30,983 nucleotides of DNA from positions 1-30,983 of the forward strand of contig JASWJB010000425.1 in assembly GCA_032433595.1 (NCBI GenBank). Reading direction: 5' to 3'. Origin of the DNA: Conoideocrella luteorostrata. Its lineage: Eukaryota > Ascomycota > Sordariomycetes > Hypocreales > Clavicipitaceae. Under the pieces are notes generated by a model. The model was not told the origin of the DNA and searched no databases. It saw only the letters and a program-made list of their open reading frames with translations. The position numbers and the translations under genes are program-made. This document shows positions 1 through 9,577 of the stretch, piece by piece (position 1 is the stretch's first letter; each line of letters opens with the position of its first letter).

Positions 1-516
1 GTTGTTGTTATTGTTGTTATTGTTCTGATCCTTGTTCCCTCCCTTATTTCCGTTCTGATTCTGGTTCTGATCCTTGTTACCATCTTTGTTTGGCTTCTGA
101 GTAGGTGATGGAGCAGCGGAAGATTCAGCGGGTTTGCCGCCCTCACGGCCACCCTGACTCTGAGTAGGCGCGGGGGGCTGGCCTTCAGCAGGCTGGCCCT
201 CAGCGGGTTTGCCCTCGGCGGGTTTGCCCTCGGCGGGTTTGCCCTCGGCGGGTTGGCCCTCGGCGGGTTGGCCTTCAGCGGGTTTGCCCTCAGCGGGCTG
301 GCCCTCAGCAGGTTTGCCCTCAGCAGGAGCAGGAGCTGCCTCTTCCCTTGCCCCCAGATTGATGTACTCCAGAGCCCGCTTCTCAAGGTCATCCTCAAAG
401 GTAGGAAGGTCTACATTGGGGAGGGCCTGAAGAGCCTCTCGCTCAGCCAGCTGAACAGGAACGGCTACAGCAGATACCAGACCGGCAGTGAAGAGAAGAA
501 CAGATACAGACTTCAT
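1..516 (-). CDS. Secreted PAEG[K/Q]-repeat, Asn-rich protein (3' end cut by window edge)
   Basis: The open frame covers 172 residues and continues beyond base 1, so the C-terminus is missing. The start at 516 has A at -3 and opens directly into a signal peptide: MKSV, then a hydrophobic stretch, then Ala-rich residues to about 18. A dibasic Kex2-like site (E-K-R, residues 45-47) follows, suggesting a short propeptide. Residues 64-113 are ten perfect five-residue units, PAEGK or PAEGQ, encoded by a 15-bp minisatellite. After a Ser/Pro/Thr segment the chain becomes Lys/Gln/Asn-rich and ends in a poly-Asn run at the window edge. I do not recognise a domain. Family knowledge suggests a cell-wall or extracellular repeat protein, possibly GPI-anchored if the missing end carries an anchor signal, but this is inference. 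The repeat units contain no KR sites, which argues against a kexin-cut cyclic-peptide precursor. Confidence 0.75.
   Translation of the reverse strand, partial: MKSVSVLLFTAGLVSAVAVPVQLAEREALQALPNVDLPTFEDDLEKRALEYINLGAREEAAPAPAEGKPAEGQPAEGKPAEGQPAEGQPAEGKPAEGKPAEGKPAEGQPAEGQPPAPTQSQGGREGGKPAESSAAPSPTQKPNKDGNKDQNQNQNGNKGGNKDQNNNNNNNN
178..327 (-). repeat. 15-bp minisatellite, ten units, in coding sequence
   Basis: Ten head-to-tail 15-bp units each encode P-A-E-G-(K or Q). The K/Q choice and silent third-position changes (GCC/GCT, GAG/GAA) differ between units, so the array is not freshly homogenised. Unit length is a multiple of three, so copy number can change without breaking the frame. Confidence 0.95.
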
Positions 517-700
517 GATCTCGGTATGTGTTATGCAAATGAAAATAGAGAGAGTGATGATTAAAAAGGAGTGTTGAATAGATGCACAAAAAGGGAAAGA
601 AGATAGTTGGAAAGGGGTATTTGAACGAATTGAAACAGAGCACAGCTCTTGAAGGAAAGTGGTGGAACAAAGAAAGTTAAAAGGCCGAAGTAGGCTTTTC
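517..700 (-). promoter_or_regulatory. Pyrimidine-rich leader of the repeat-protein gene
   Basis: Read on the minus strand, the bases just upstream of the start codon are strongly C/T-rich (runs such as CTTTCC and CTTCTTTCCC), ending in an A-rich stretch before ATG. Such CT-rich leaders are common in front of well-expressed fungal genes. The transcription start is not visible, so the limits are approximate. Confidence 0.4.
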
Positions 701-1635
701 TTGTAATGCTTTGAGAGATGATGAGATGAAGGAAAATCACCAAGTTGAGAGGGAGCGAGAGCCAAAATATAGTTGGGAACTCCTGTCTTGATCGACGAGG
801 CACCTCGAGTATCCTCGGCTCTTTTTTGCTTTTATTAGATGGTTTTTCCCCCTGGACCCTTTACGATGTGTCACGATTTCTAGGTCAAACATTATAGAAA
901 CGCTACCAGCTGTGGTGAACAATAGCAAACTTCTTTAGCGCCGCTCAAGCACATCTAGACACTGGGTTCGCCATCGTTACATCATCATCGTAATGATTCA
1001 TCTCTGATACCGGGTCTTCGTCTTCCTTGGGGTACTCCATCAAACTGCCCCATCCAAAGATCGTGATTGTGGTTTGAGGTTGAGCGCCATTGATAGATCA
1101 TGTGGACTACGGTGGACCAACCAATGCCAAGACAGGGGGTTTCTATGTGGCTTGTGAGGTTGAGACGGATCTGGCCCAAAGAGCTAATGTAGGTTGGTTC
1201 GGTTGATGATTTCAAGAAAAGATGAGACAAGGCAGCATTGATCTGTAGCCGGCTCATTGGACGCGCAGTCCAAGGTTGACCGAAAGTACGAAGGTGATTG
1301 GATGGCGCTGATATGCTCGTTGCCAAGCTTTACCAGGGTCTCGATGGCCGTCTGAAGTTTGTCGCAAGGGGGCATGGCATATAATGCTACTCGTCGTGGC
1401 TGGAGAACGCCACGCCACCTCCAGATTGCCTAGGGACCTTGGGTGAACCTGAGAAGGCAACGGGGTAGCGAGAGCTGGGCTCCAAGCCTGGTGTTTTGAC
1501 TTGCAGCCTCGGGGAATAGGCTCGTGGGGCGGGTAGCGGCGGTACCATCCCGAGGAAGGAGCAGGTAGGTGGCCCCTGTTCTTTTCCTGCATCACCGACG
1601 TCAGATCATCCGGTAGCCAACGATGCCGGCCACTA

Positions 1636-1644
1636 TACGGAGTA
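1636..1644 (+). repeat. TACGGAGTA element
   Basis: Exact copy, followed by C, in the spacer between the repeat-protein gene and the small membrane protein gene. Confidence 0.8.
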
Positions 1645-1921
1645 CCGCGTAGCGGGTCTAGCCCTATGGTCTGGTCTGGCCTTTTACTTGTCAAATTCAT
1701 GCGATGACTCCATGTTTTGAACCGCTGCTCATTGTGGTCATATGATTATGATAATTCATATTATTTTTCAGTCCCTTGATGGACAAGCATGAAGAGCATG
1801 GTGATTGGTCTTGGTTGCTTTTGCAAAAGCAATTGCATTACCACATAGCGCCTGCCACTTCAGGCACCACTTTGTAATCAATTACACCCGTTAAAGCAGG
1901 CCATCTCTATACAACAATAGG

Positions 1922-1930
1922 TACTCCGTA
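1922..1930 (-). repeat. TACGGAGTA element (reads TACTCCGTA on +)
   Basis: Exact copy 278 bp from the previous one and in the opposite orientation. A degenerate TGCTCCGTA lies at 2102. Confidence 0.8.
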
Positions 1931-2380
1931 GTATGTATCAATATGTTGGCCGTGTAGCATCTCTCAATCAAATACAGCTAGTCCAAAAAATAGCTATATT
2001 GCATGGTTTCCAATTCCTTAGGGGGGAGTTCATCGCATTCCGTTACCACAGCGGTTTCACATTCTCATCGCCGACATGGGTTGGCTATACGGGCTATGCA
2101 GTGCTCCGTACAATACTCGAAATGCAACTGTCTACCAGCACAATGCGATATACGTACATCAACCTGGTTGCCAGTGTTTCCTGTTGATGCAAGCAACATT
2201 GACATTCCACCTGGACATGGTGTCGTTTGGCAGTGAAGTTCACAAGCCAGCAAAAAGGCGTCCGTGCATATTCACCTCGACAACGCCATGCAGCACTCAG
2301 GTACCTGCAAATAAGTGGTATCATTGTTCATTTCCTGATTAACGCGCCCCGCTATGTTACACTGAGTTATAATTGCCGTG

Positions 2381-2749
2381 TCATCTCTCTATCCGTTTCC
2401 CGTTCTGCGTATCGTCGCTTTTATGGAACCCCAGCCACTCTCCCAGTATGCCACCTGGTTTCGGAACAGGGCATTCCCTTCTTGTCCGCTCTGACAAAGA
2501 GTCGGCGTATTCGTCTGTAGTCTGATTAAACTGTATAATCCCGTCTCGAGTTTCTGCCGTGGGTTCACGCCGCCTCCACCGTTTCCGCCTGCCATTTTCA
2601 TCAATGATCACCTCCCCATCGGCATATTTGGTTCGCGGTACCGGGCACGGCAGTACATGTGGCATTGCGACAACGAAGAAGCTGGCAACGACTGTTGTCG
2701 CGAATAGTGACGAGGTCATCCGCGACCTAGGGTGAAGATGCGGCGGCAT
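2381..2749 (-). CDS. Small single-pass membrane protein, unknown function
   Basis: A single-exon frame of 122 residues with G at -3 of the start. Residues 1-11 are basic and His/Pro-containing (MPPHLHPRSRM). Residues 13-34 form one hydrophobic segment ending at Pro-Cys. A polar part follows with a basic patch (RRKRWRRR, about 54-61), then a Trp-containing C-terminal segment. The motif C-P-V-P occurs twice, at 35-38 just after the membrane segment and at 93-96. The ordered layout, and my impression of similar short proteins annotated as hypothetical in other Pezizomycotina, make this more likely real than the surrounding open frames. The basic N-terminus plus membrane segment would fit a mitochondrial inner-membrane or ER protein, but I cannot decide between them. 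It is transcribed away from the phosphatase gene across about 720 bp. Function unknown. Confidence 0.6.
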   Translation of the reverse strand: MPPHLHPRSRMTSSLFATTVVASFFVVAMPHVLPCPVPRTKYADGEVIIDENGRRKRWRRREPTAETRDGIIQFNQTTDEYADSLSERTRRECPVPKPGGILGEWLGFHKSDDTQNGKRIER

Positions 2750-3469
2750 GGCTCGAAGGGCCGCGTACGGGGGTCGGATCGAGGAGCGGATGAGAGTTCA
2801 ATTGGGAGGTCAGCGTGCGAGTTGCGTCGTGGCAGTAGCTCAGCTACTCACATAATAAAGGCGACATGTTCTGATTGCGGCAGGAAATAGCGTGGGCCAA
2901 TATGCGAGACGAGCAGCCTCTCAATCGACGCCGTAGGTTGATAGCTGATGCGACCAGCCGCGCAGAAAAAAAGACGCCGCCTAACATATGCTCGCCAGCT
3001 CCTGCAGGACATTTGATGATTCCGAGGCTGCTCATTGGTTGCATCGGCAGTGGCCGGAACCGGTGAAATGAATCTCCTAAAATCCCTGCGCAAGGGCCTC
3101 CGTGAGTGCTCTGGTGCTACGTAGGCAGTTCAGCACCACCCCCTGTCACTCGCGGGGCAGCCTATCATCCAACCTTGTCGCGGCGCTCTATCAAAATGTA
3201 GAACCCGATTCAGATTAGATAGTGCAACCACTGCGTTTTGGCGCCGCACAGTCTTTCCATTAGACCCTCGTATCCTATTTGCACCCAACCGCGTATCGTC
3301 AACACCTGTCACCTATTTCGTACAGCATCGCGTTTGACCGGCATACCATAGGCCGTCAAATAGCGTTATTTCACCTTTGCGACATGTTATGATTGTTGTG
3401 TCTTGATTGAATCGCGGCTGCAATCAACCGCGGCGCCTCACGTGCGACCGTGGGAAAGGTCAAGTCAAC
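2750..3469. promoter_or_regulatory. Divergent intergenic region, small membrane protein / phosphatase
   Basis: Both flanking genes are transcribed outward, so their promoters must lie here. Short open frames on both strands look random. No clear TATA box or long repeat is seen. The last 90 bases before the phosphatase start are G/C-rich (CCGCGGCGCC at about 3428-3437). Confidence 0.5.
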
Positions 3470-4949
3470 ATGAGCGATCTTGACCAGTCCGTTGAAACCC
3501 GTCCGGGCGGTATCACCGATTGGAAATGCTGACCGTCGAATCCAGAGCTATTGCACAGCTGCGCGCGTGCCGGCCGATACCCGAGCCCCAAGTTCGCGAG
3601 CTCTGCCACCGGGCGCGTGAGCTCCTGATCGAGGAGGGCAATGTCGTCACAGTCACGGCTCCGATCACGGTATGCAGAATGCAGAATGCAGAATGCCACA
3701 CCCGTGGGACTTCTTTTTCACTTCCGGCGAAAGACTGACGACCAGCTAGATATGCGGCGATATCCATGGGCAATTCCATGATTTAATGGAACTGTTCCGA
3801 GTTGGCGGAGATGTCCCTGATACTACCTATCTTTTCATGGGTACGGATCGAGCATATGCATACACAGCCAAGTCCAGATATGTCTTTTAGGTGGATTCAG
3901 CCTGCTAACACCCAGAAGGCGACTTTGTCGACCGTGGCTTCTACTCTTTAGAATCGTTCCTCCTCTTGCTATGCCTCAAAGTTCGATACCCCGACCGCAT
4001 GACCCTTATCCGAGGTAACCACGAATCTCGTCAAATTACGACTGTTTACGGCTTCTATGACGAATGTCTCCGAAAATACGGAAGCGCCAATGTCTGGAGG
4101 TACTGTTGCGACGTGTTTGACTATTTAGCCCTCGGCGCCATTGTGCTCGGCGCGTCCAACACCCTGTCCGGATCTACCCCCGCGGATGAAGAAACAGAGA
4201 TTGAAGTGTGCGACCAAAATGGCTCCACAATCAGTCGATTTCCTCGTGTGCGTCGGTCGCAATTCGCGCAATCCAGCAGCTCTCAAGAAGCTGCCGCCGC
4301 CAACGGCAACAGCAGCAGCGGGACGGGAGAGAAGACTGGCCCCCCTGGCACAGGTGCCTCCGGCTCCAGCAACGGCAGCATAGGCAACCCAGCCGGAGCA
4401 GTGCTCTGTGTACACGGCGGTCTCAGCCCTCTAATCGACACGGTCGATAAGATCCGCCTCATCGATCGGAAGCAAGAAGTTCCCCACGAGGGCGCCATGT
4501 GCGATCTACTCTGGTCTGATCCAGACGACATTGACGGCTGGGGATTATCCCCCCGTGGCGCAGGATTCCTCTTCGGCGCTGATATAGTCAAAGTGTTCAA
4601 CCACCGCAACGATCTGAGCTTGATTGCTCGTGCGCACCAACTGGTCATGGAGGGTTTCAAGGAGATGTTTGACGCTTCCATAGTGACGGTTTGGTCTGCA
4701 CCCAACTACTGCTACCGCTGCGGAAATGTAGCTGCCGTGCTGGAGCTGTCAGAGGACGAATCCGGCACGGGGCTGTTTGCCCGCAGCAATGGAGATGTAA
4801 ATCGGAGTGACGGCGGACGCAACGTCATGATCGAAGCGGATGGTTTGAAGAAGAGCGGTCCGGCAAGACGGTACACGGTGTTTCAGGCTGCGCCGCAGGA
4901 TTCTAGGGGAATGCCAGCTAAGAAGCCTGTTGCAGATTACTTTTTGTAG
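3470..4949 (+). CDS. PP4-type serine/threonine protein phosphatase catalytic subunit (PP2A family)
   Basis: Dephosphorylates Ser/Thr residues with a two-metal centre, normally as part of a complex with regulatory subunits. Four exons join in frame: 3470-3486, 3546-3669, 3750-3840, 3919-4949 (introns of 59, 80 and 78 nt with CTGAC or CTAAC branch sites), giving 420 residues. The 17-nt first exon restores the family N-terminus [14 protein letters not shown]. Metal and catalytic motifs are intact: GDIHG (50-54), GDFVDRG (78-84), RGNHE (109-113), CVHGG (241-245), [11 protein letters not shown]. The tail KKPVADYFL carries the methylatable terminal Leu and is closest to PP4 as I know it. Other fungal labels for related proteins include PPG1. 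Canonical PP4 is about 307 residues. The extra length is an insertion at about 154-238 (Ser/Gly/Ala-rich) and a second at about 355-395. Subfamily is inferred; phosphatase identity is certain. Confidence 0.95.
3671..3696 (+). repeat. TGCAGAA triplicate directly after a 5' splice site
   Basis: The second intron of the phosphatase gene begins GTATGCAGAATGCAGAATGC and continues the same 7-bp unit, about three and a half copies in all. It makes several AG dinucleotides near the donor, none preceded by a branch site. Confidence 0.8.
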
Positions 4950-5494
4950 ATACTGGACACACGCTCTCTTCCTCACTCCCTGTCTCCCTCTGTCTCTGCT
5001 GCAACATGAAGTTAGGTTGCATTTGCTAGTTATAGGGGAGCTGGAGTCGTCGTTGTTTCAGTGGTTCTTGTTGGGATATGGATTACAGTATGGAGTTTAG
5101 AGTGGTTATGAATTTCATTTCATGTCAGCGTTATAAATCCTTTGCGGTGATGTCGCTTTTGCCGTTCAATCTGCTCCATTTAATGGCTGGTTTTCTTCCT
5201 GTCATTCCCATTGAAGCAGAGCTGTCATTTATATTGTGAATGCATCTCGAAATAAGTCTTGCTCTGACGCTTCTCTATTCAAGCAGCCGAGCCCATAACT
5301 TTCCCATACAAAATTCGCTGGTTTGTCCAAATTCCATACCAACCACACCGCAGAGTATTACACTACTTTAAAGCACCGAAACCATTCCATAATTATACCT
5401 GCCCGCCCGGGTCTCCCAAATGTTGCCCCTCCGTTATATTTTGCACACAAACGTGAATATCCACCTCATCTGCCATCATCTCTGCACCGCAGTG
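4950..5494. other. Convergent 3' region, phosphatase / disordered protein
   Basis: The two genes face each other tail to tail, so this stretch should hold both 3' untranslated regions and polyadenylation sites. A CT-rich tract lies at 4964-5002. Open frames entering from the right belong to the opposite strand of the 833-residue gene. No separate gene seen. Confidence 0.5.
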
Positions 5495-7996
5495 TCACAA
5501 CACTCCATCGCTATCCGGCACGGGCTGACTCTGCACTCGCGCCTCGATTCGATGCCCTTCCTGCACCCAGGCCACCCAGCTCCAAACCTCGCGGACCCTG
5601 TCCTCGATGCGCATCCCCGAAGCCCTGCCCCGAGAATACTCTCTGTCGAAGACCTCAAAGACGGCCTGGGCACACCTCCATCTTTTCTCTTCATCCCAGC
5701 CATTTTCCCACAGGAAGGGGATATCCCGCAGCGCCGCTTCAATTGCCAGGGGGCTGCAATGCTGTCCCGAGGAACGGTGGACTTCTTGCCAAGCTGTGGC
5801 GGCGCGATGGAGTTCAGCTTTTGAGAATTCGGGGGCCTCGGTGGCGGTGGATGCTTCACGTGGACCAACACCACCACCACCAACACTACCACCAGCTAGA
5901 GTCGGCGAGTTTGGTGTCGGTGGTGTTGTCGATATCCGTACTGGTGTCGGTGACTGTGCCGGAGAAGAGCGGCGATTATGGGGCTGTCGGTGTTCCGATG
6001 TGGGGGTGCCTGCTGGTGGGAGGAGTGAAGGCGGCGAACGCAGCGAATGCAGAGTTAGATTTGGCCCCGATCGTATGATATCGACGAGATCTGTGTTGGC
6101 AGTGGCAGTGGCAGTGGCAATGGGCGGCTCCCGCCATGTCATCATTCCACGTTGTGATTCAGCTGCTTCTTTTACGATTCCATTTCGATTTCCGCTATTT
6201 TCCACGTGCTGAGGGCCTACACATGCTTGTAGTTCCTGGCGCAACTGAGCCTCTGCTTGTTCCTGCATTAGCATCTCTGCTTGCATGCTTCCCTCCTCTT
6301 CCTCTTCCTCTTCCTCTTCCTCTTCCTCTTCCTTTTCCTCTTCCTGTTCCTCTTCCTGTTCCTGCGCCGTCGCATCTGCAGCCTGACTTTGTGTTGGCTG
6401 CCGCTTTCTCAAATTGCGCTTGCTGTCCTTGTCATTGCTACTGGGAGCCACGTTGGAGATGCGTCTTGGCCTCGCCGTGGGTAGAAAGTTATTTTGTGCA
6501 CTCAGTGTCGGCTTCCTGTTTCTTTTGGGCCGCAATCGAGAGGCCTTGCCAGTCTCCGACAGCAGATGCTCGGCGGCTACAGAAGAGACGCAGTCATTAG
6601 TTTGAATGTTAGCAGGCGGCAGCCCGGGACCCTTGTCCTTGCCCTGGTCGCTAGTTAGAGATGCAGCGTCACCTACTCTGAGACTTTGGCTCTGGCTCTT
6701 GTTCGCGGACCGTCCCGATTGGCTCCTCGTTGTGATTTTGTCTGTTTCTGTACACGACGTGTTGGGATTGACGCGGGCTTGGGCATGATGGAGCAGCGGT
6801 TGATATGATCTACCGCTGCGAGTGCGGCCACTGCTGTGAGATAGCCGTGCAGTCTTAATGTCTCGATCATCACCATCAGCATCATCACCATCAGCATCAT
6901 CATCATCATCATCATCATCATTATCACCGTCTATGTCGGTTGGTTGGTTGCATTTGCTTCTCTCGACGGTAGATGCAATGCGTGGCGCCTTTCGCTGTAA
7001 TCCTGCATGTGAATGGGAACGTGAATCACAAGGTCTTTTCCTTTTTCGACCCGAGTAACCATCATGGCGAGCCTGCTCTTGTTGGTGGCCCTCTTCATTT
7101 TCATTGCCGACGACAGCATCATCGGGCCGAGAAGCATCTGAACTATATGAGCCATGCTGACGTTGTGGTTCCTGGCACCCACCTCCGTCTGCACCCGCGG
7201 CTGCCCTAAGGTGCACCTTTGCCTTTGCCTTAGCCTTCGCTCCACGCTGCCGTACGAGGCGGCGTCTTTTGGCTCCATCGTAAGTAATTGCCACAACAAT
7301 TGTATCTTTGATTGGGCTTGCACAAGTTCCGGCCCAAGATCCTGCGACCGCGACGTCGACGTCGACTCTCGTACTTCTCGGTCTCGGCAATGGCTCGATA
7401 TTCGGGCTCGACGGCTGCGCTCTCGCGACAGTCTGACTCTTGAGAGTCGCCTCTTGCCGGCGCAGCTTTTGGGTCTGGCTCCTGGTGATTGGACCAGCGG
7501 GATGTCTCGCATGTCTAGCATGTGCCGCATCGCCAGCAGCCACCACGCGGCCAGTCCCCGTACCATCTTGAAGCGCGGGGTGCAGCAGCTGTCCACTACG
7601 GGTCCGGCTTGGTTCGGCGGTTTTTCCTGCATCGTCGCCCACTGCTGCCGCTGCTGCTGCTACTACTGGTGCTGCGGTGGATGTGGACGTGGATGTGGAC
7701 TTGGATGTGGCTTGCTGACTCGATTGCGCTTGTGCCGGCGCTGCGGCTGGTGTTCGTCTCGACCTGGCGGTCTTTGCCGTACTGGCCTTAGTTCCTTTCG
7801 TACTCTGACCAGTGGGAGGACTATGCAGTCCTTTCAGCTTGCGACCACCGGAGCGAGTGCGAGTGTGCTTACTGGCCTCGCCCTGTCCCTCTCCTCCAGC
7901 CACAATGTCGTCAGCTTCTATTTCTGCCGCGGCTGTCGCTTTCCTCTTTCGTGTTTGGCCAAACTCAATCGGTCTTGGCGTTCTTGCCGGTCCCAT
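5495..7996 (-). CDS. Large disordered, probably nuclear protein with repeated TRS[G/Q] motifs
   Basis: Intronless frame of 833 residues; the start has A at -3. Residues 1-720 are low complexity: Ser/Thr/Ala/Arg-rich, basic clusters that could act as nuclear signals (RKRK 16-19, RKRKR 317-321), an Asp run (about 356-377) and a Glu run (about 547-568). A short motif recurs: TRSG at 47, 132 and 392, TRSQ at 171 and 423, each in a basic setting. Residues about 722-821 change character and look like a folded helical domain with many Trp (FLWENGWDEEKRWRC, then VREVWSWVAWVQEG). I do not recognise this domain. Composition suggests a chromatin- or nucleic-acid-associated protein, which is inference only. 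Frames of up to 284 codons stay open on the opposite strand because the coding strand is purine- and G/C-rich. Confidence 0.75.
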   Translation of the reverse strand: MGPARTPRPIEFGQTRKRKATAAAEIEADDIVAGGEGQGEASKHTRTRSGGRKLKGLHSPPTGQSTKGTKASTAKTARSRRTPAAAPAQAQSSQQATSKSTSTSTSTAAPVVAAAAAAVGDDAGKTAEPSRTRSGQLLHPALQDGTGTGRVVAAGDAAHARHARHPAGPITRSQTQKLRRQEATLKSQTVARAQPSSPNIEPLPRPRSTRVDVDVAVAGSWAGTCASPIKDTIVVAITYDGAKRRRLVRQRGAKAKAKAKVHLRAAAGADGGGCQEPQRQHGSYSSDASRPDDAVVGNENEEGHQQEQARHDGYSGRKRKRPCDSRSHSHAGLQRKAPRIASTVERSKCNQPTDIDGDNDDDDDDDDADGDDADGDDRDIKTARLSHSSGRTRSGRSYQPLLHHAQARVNPNTSCTETDKITTRSQSGRSANKSQSQSLRVGDAASLTSDQGKDKGPGLPPANIQTNDCVSSVAAEHLLSETGKASRLRPKRNRKPTLSAQNNFLPTARPRRISNVAPSSNDKDSKRNLRKRQPTQSQAADATAQEQEEEQEEEKEEEEEEEEEEEEEGSMQAEMLMQEQAEAQLRQELQACVGPQHVENSGNRNGIVKEAAESQRGMMTWREPPIATATATANTDLVDIIRSGPNLTLHSLRSPPSLLPPAGTPTSEHRQPHNRRSSPAQSPTPVRISTTPPTPNSPTLAGGSVGGGGVGPREASTATEAPEFSKAELHRAATAWQEVHRSSGQHCSPLAIEAALRDIPFLWENGWDEEKRWRCAQAVFEVFDREYSRGRASGMRIEDRVREVWSWVAWVQEGHRIEARVQSQPVPDSDGVL
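6295..6356 (-). repeat. GAGGAA-type hexamer tract coding for poly-Glu
   Basis: On the plus strand this is a nearly uninterrupted (CTCTTC)n polypyrimidine run, coding for the Glu block near residue 555 of the disordered protein. Such mirror-like purine/pyrimidine tracts can adopt triplex structure and vary in length. Confidence 0.85.
6866..6925 (-). repeat. GAT-triplet tract coding for poly-Asp
   Basis: Reads (ATC)n on the plus strand with CACCATCAG interruptions and encodes the Asp/Gly block at about residues 356-377. Confidence 0.85.
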
Positions 7997-8160
7997 CTTG
8001 ACATGTAACTTTCCTCTGTTTTTCTTTTATGTTCTGGTCTCAATATTTTATTTCAAGGTTTGTTTTCTTCGGTACAGAAACCCCAAGCAACAGATGGCCA
8101 GAATGCGAGGAATTATTCCGAAATCGACCTTTATTTTCCCTCTAGTTATTGCCCCAAATG

Positions 8161-8189
8161 TGCGTACCGCCCCTCTTGCGGGTACGCAT
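8161..8189. repeat. Imperfect inverted repeat next to a TACTCCGTA element
   Basis: TGCGTACC-GC and GCGGGTACGCA face each other across about 8 bases. They are complementary except for one unpaired base. Confidence 0.6.
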
Positions 8190-8193
8190 GTAG

Positions 8194-8202
8194 TACTCCG
8201 TA
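8194..8202 (-). repeat. TACGGAGTA element (TACTCCGTA on +)
   Basis: Exact copy about 200 bp upstream of the disordered-protein start, immediately followed by CTCGATGGATCGATGGATCG, itself a short duplication. Confidence 0.8.
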
Positions 8203-9577
8203 CTCGATGGATCGATGGATCGGGTCCGCTGGAAAGGTAATGTTACGATGGAGTGGTTCTTTGCTGTCTTGGCGTAATTCGCTTGGACGATTGCCCTGGT
8301 CTGGGTCCGTTACAGTCTTGCTGCGTCTTATTAATTCCTCGACGATTTCGATGGCCGGCGAGCTTATCTCAACAAACCGGATGTGTGCCATTGGTGGAAA
8401 AAGGGATTTTTGCCCTTAAGTATGTGTGGCTATCTGCCCTGCTGTATTAAGTATACATGAAGCGCTTGTGCTCGACCCTGATTAAGTCTTATTCTTAGCT
8501 TGACCATGCTGTTTGTTGCCTCTCAAAATCGCCCTTTGTCATGGCTACTCATGTAGCACAACCGCACATTCACTGTATCCCCAAGGCGATTGTTGTTTGT
8601 CAAACGCGGATCGCTTATCGCGACGCTGCAGAGAAGAAAAAGAAAGGAAAACATGTAACGACACATTGCCTTTGAAGTGCTTTTGAATCGCACGTGCAGT
8701 GATCCTGATTCATGCACCGTTGGCCATCCCATCCCCTTGGTGCCCAAGCTTTCCCTGGGCATTTTGTGTTCGACCTGTGAGCAACAAACGTTCTGTGAAG
8801 TGCCAGTACGCCGGATGTATACATAGCTTTTTATATAGAACTGAATTGACCTGCTGATGCCACATCTTTGCTGCAACTATGCCACAGCCGTAGACAATGA
8901 ACCTCATCTATGAATATCCAGATCTTCCCTGTCGGTTTGGGACTATTCGCCCTCTCGCATGTGGCTTTACCCGCTTAGCCGATCATAACTTCATGAGCAT
9001 CTTTTTTTAATTCATGCCACGTGCAGTATGCAGGGACTTCATCGTACCGTGATGTGTAGAGGCGTTGCGGACGCTGCCTTAGCCGAACCTTAAATCTTTC
9101 CAACCGCGTCCGTCGACCGAGATATCTACTCTCAGTGTGTATTTTGGCCCCGATGCCACACTAACGTCCCGCCGCTATGGCACAATCATGCCAGCTAAGG
9201 CGCGCTCCCATCACCGAGGCGGTCGGAGCTCGATCCGAGCTACACAACCCATTATGTCGGTAGCGCCACGCGGTGCGCACCCCCTTTTTTTTCTTCTTCT
9301 TTTTGCGCTGTGGAAGTCGTGACTTTTACGTTGGGCATCTGTAATCGAAACATTTGTTGTCGTGTATCGACCGAACAGTCTCTTACACCACGTGGCTGGG
9401 GGCGAATTCAACTTTTGATCTCGTTGCTATAGAGCATCGTCGGATTCTTTGTGGCCATGATAGTAGTAGCGTTTTATGATATTTTCATTAAGTGTAACAA
9501 TAGCCCTCCTGCTAATATTCCACCGGCAATATACTTTAGCAATAAGGCACTGCTCCACGAGTGCCAGGTAGTAATTG

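Larger units (their letters stand above)
701..2380. other. Intergenic, no convincing gene
   Basis: Several frames of 60-148 codons are open on the minus strand between 985 and 1700, but their composition is patternless and they match no family I know. Bases 1700-2340 are relatively A/T-rich. The only recognisable elements are two exact copies of the TACGGAGTA-type 9-mer (1636, 1922) and a one-mismatch copy at 2102. Confidence 0.5.
7997..9577. other. Intergenic between disordered protein and bZIP genes
   Basis: About 1.6 kb without a convincing gene. The left end holds the promoter of the disordered-protein gene, the right end the 3' region of the bZIP gene. It contains one exact TACTCCGTA (8194) next to an imperfect hairpin (8161-8189) and a T-rich run near 9290. 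Open frames of up to 119 codons on both strands look random. Confidence 0.5.

Noticed and set aside
1..516. Kexin-processed cyclic-peptide (RiPP) precursor
   Set aside because: The five-residue repeats lack KR/RR cleavage sites and no UstYa-like (DUF3328) gene is nearby.
985..1700. Overlapping minus-strand frames of 63-148 codons
   Set aside because: No recognisable family, no consistent intron set and no compositional sign of coding.
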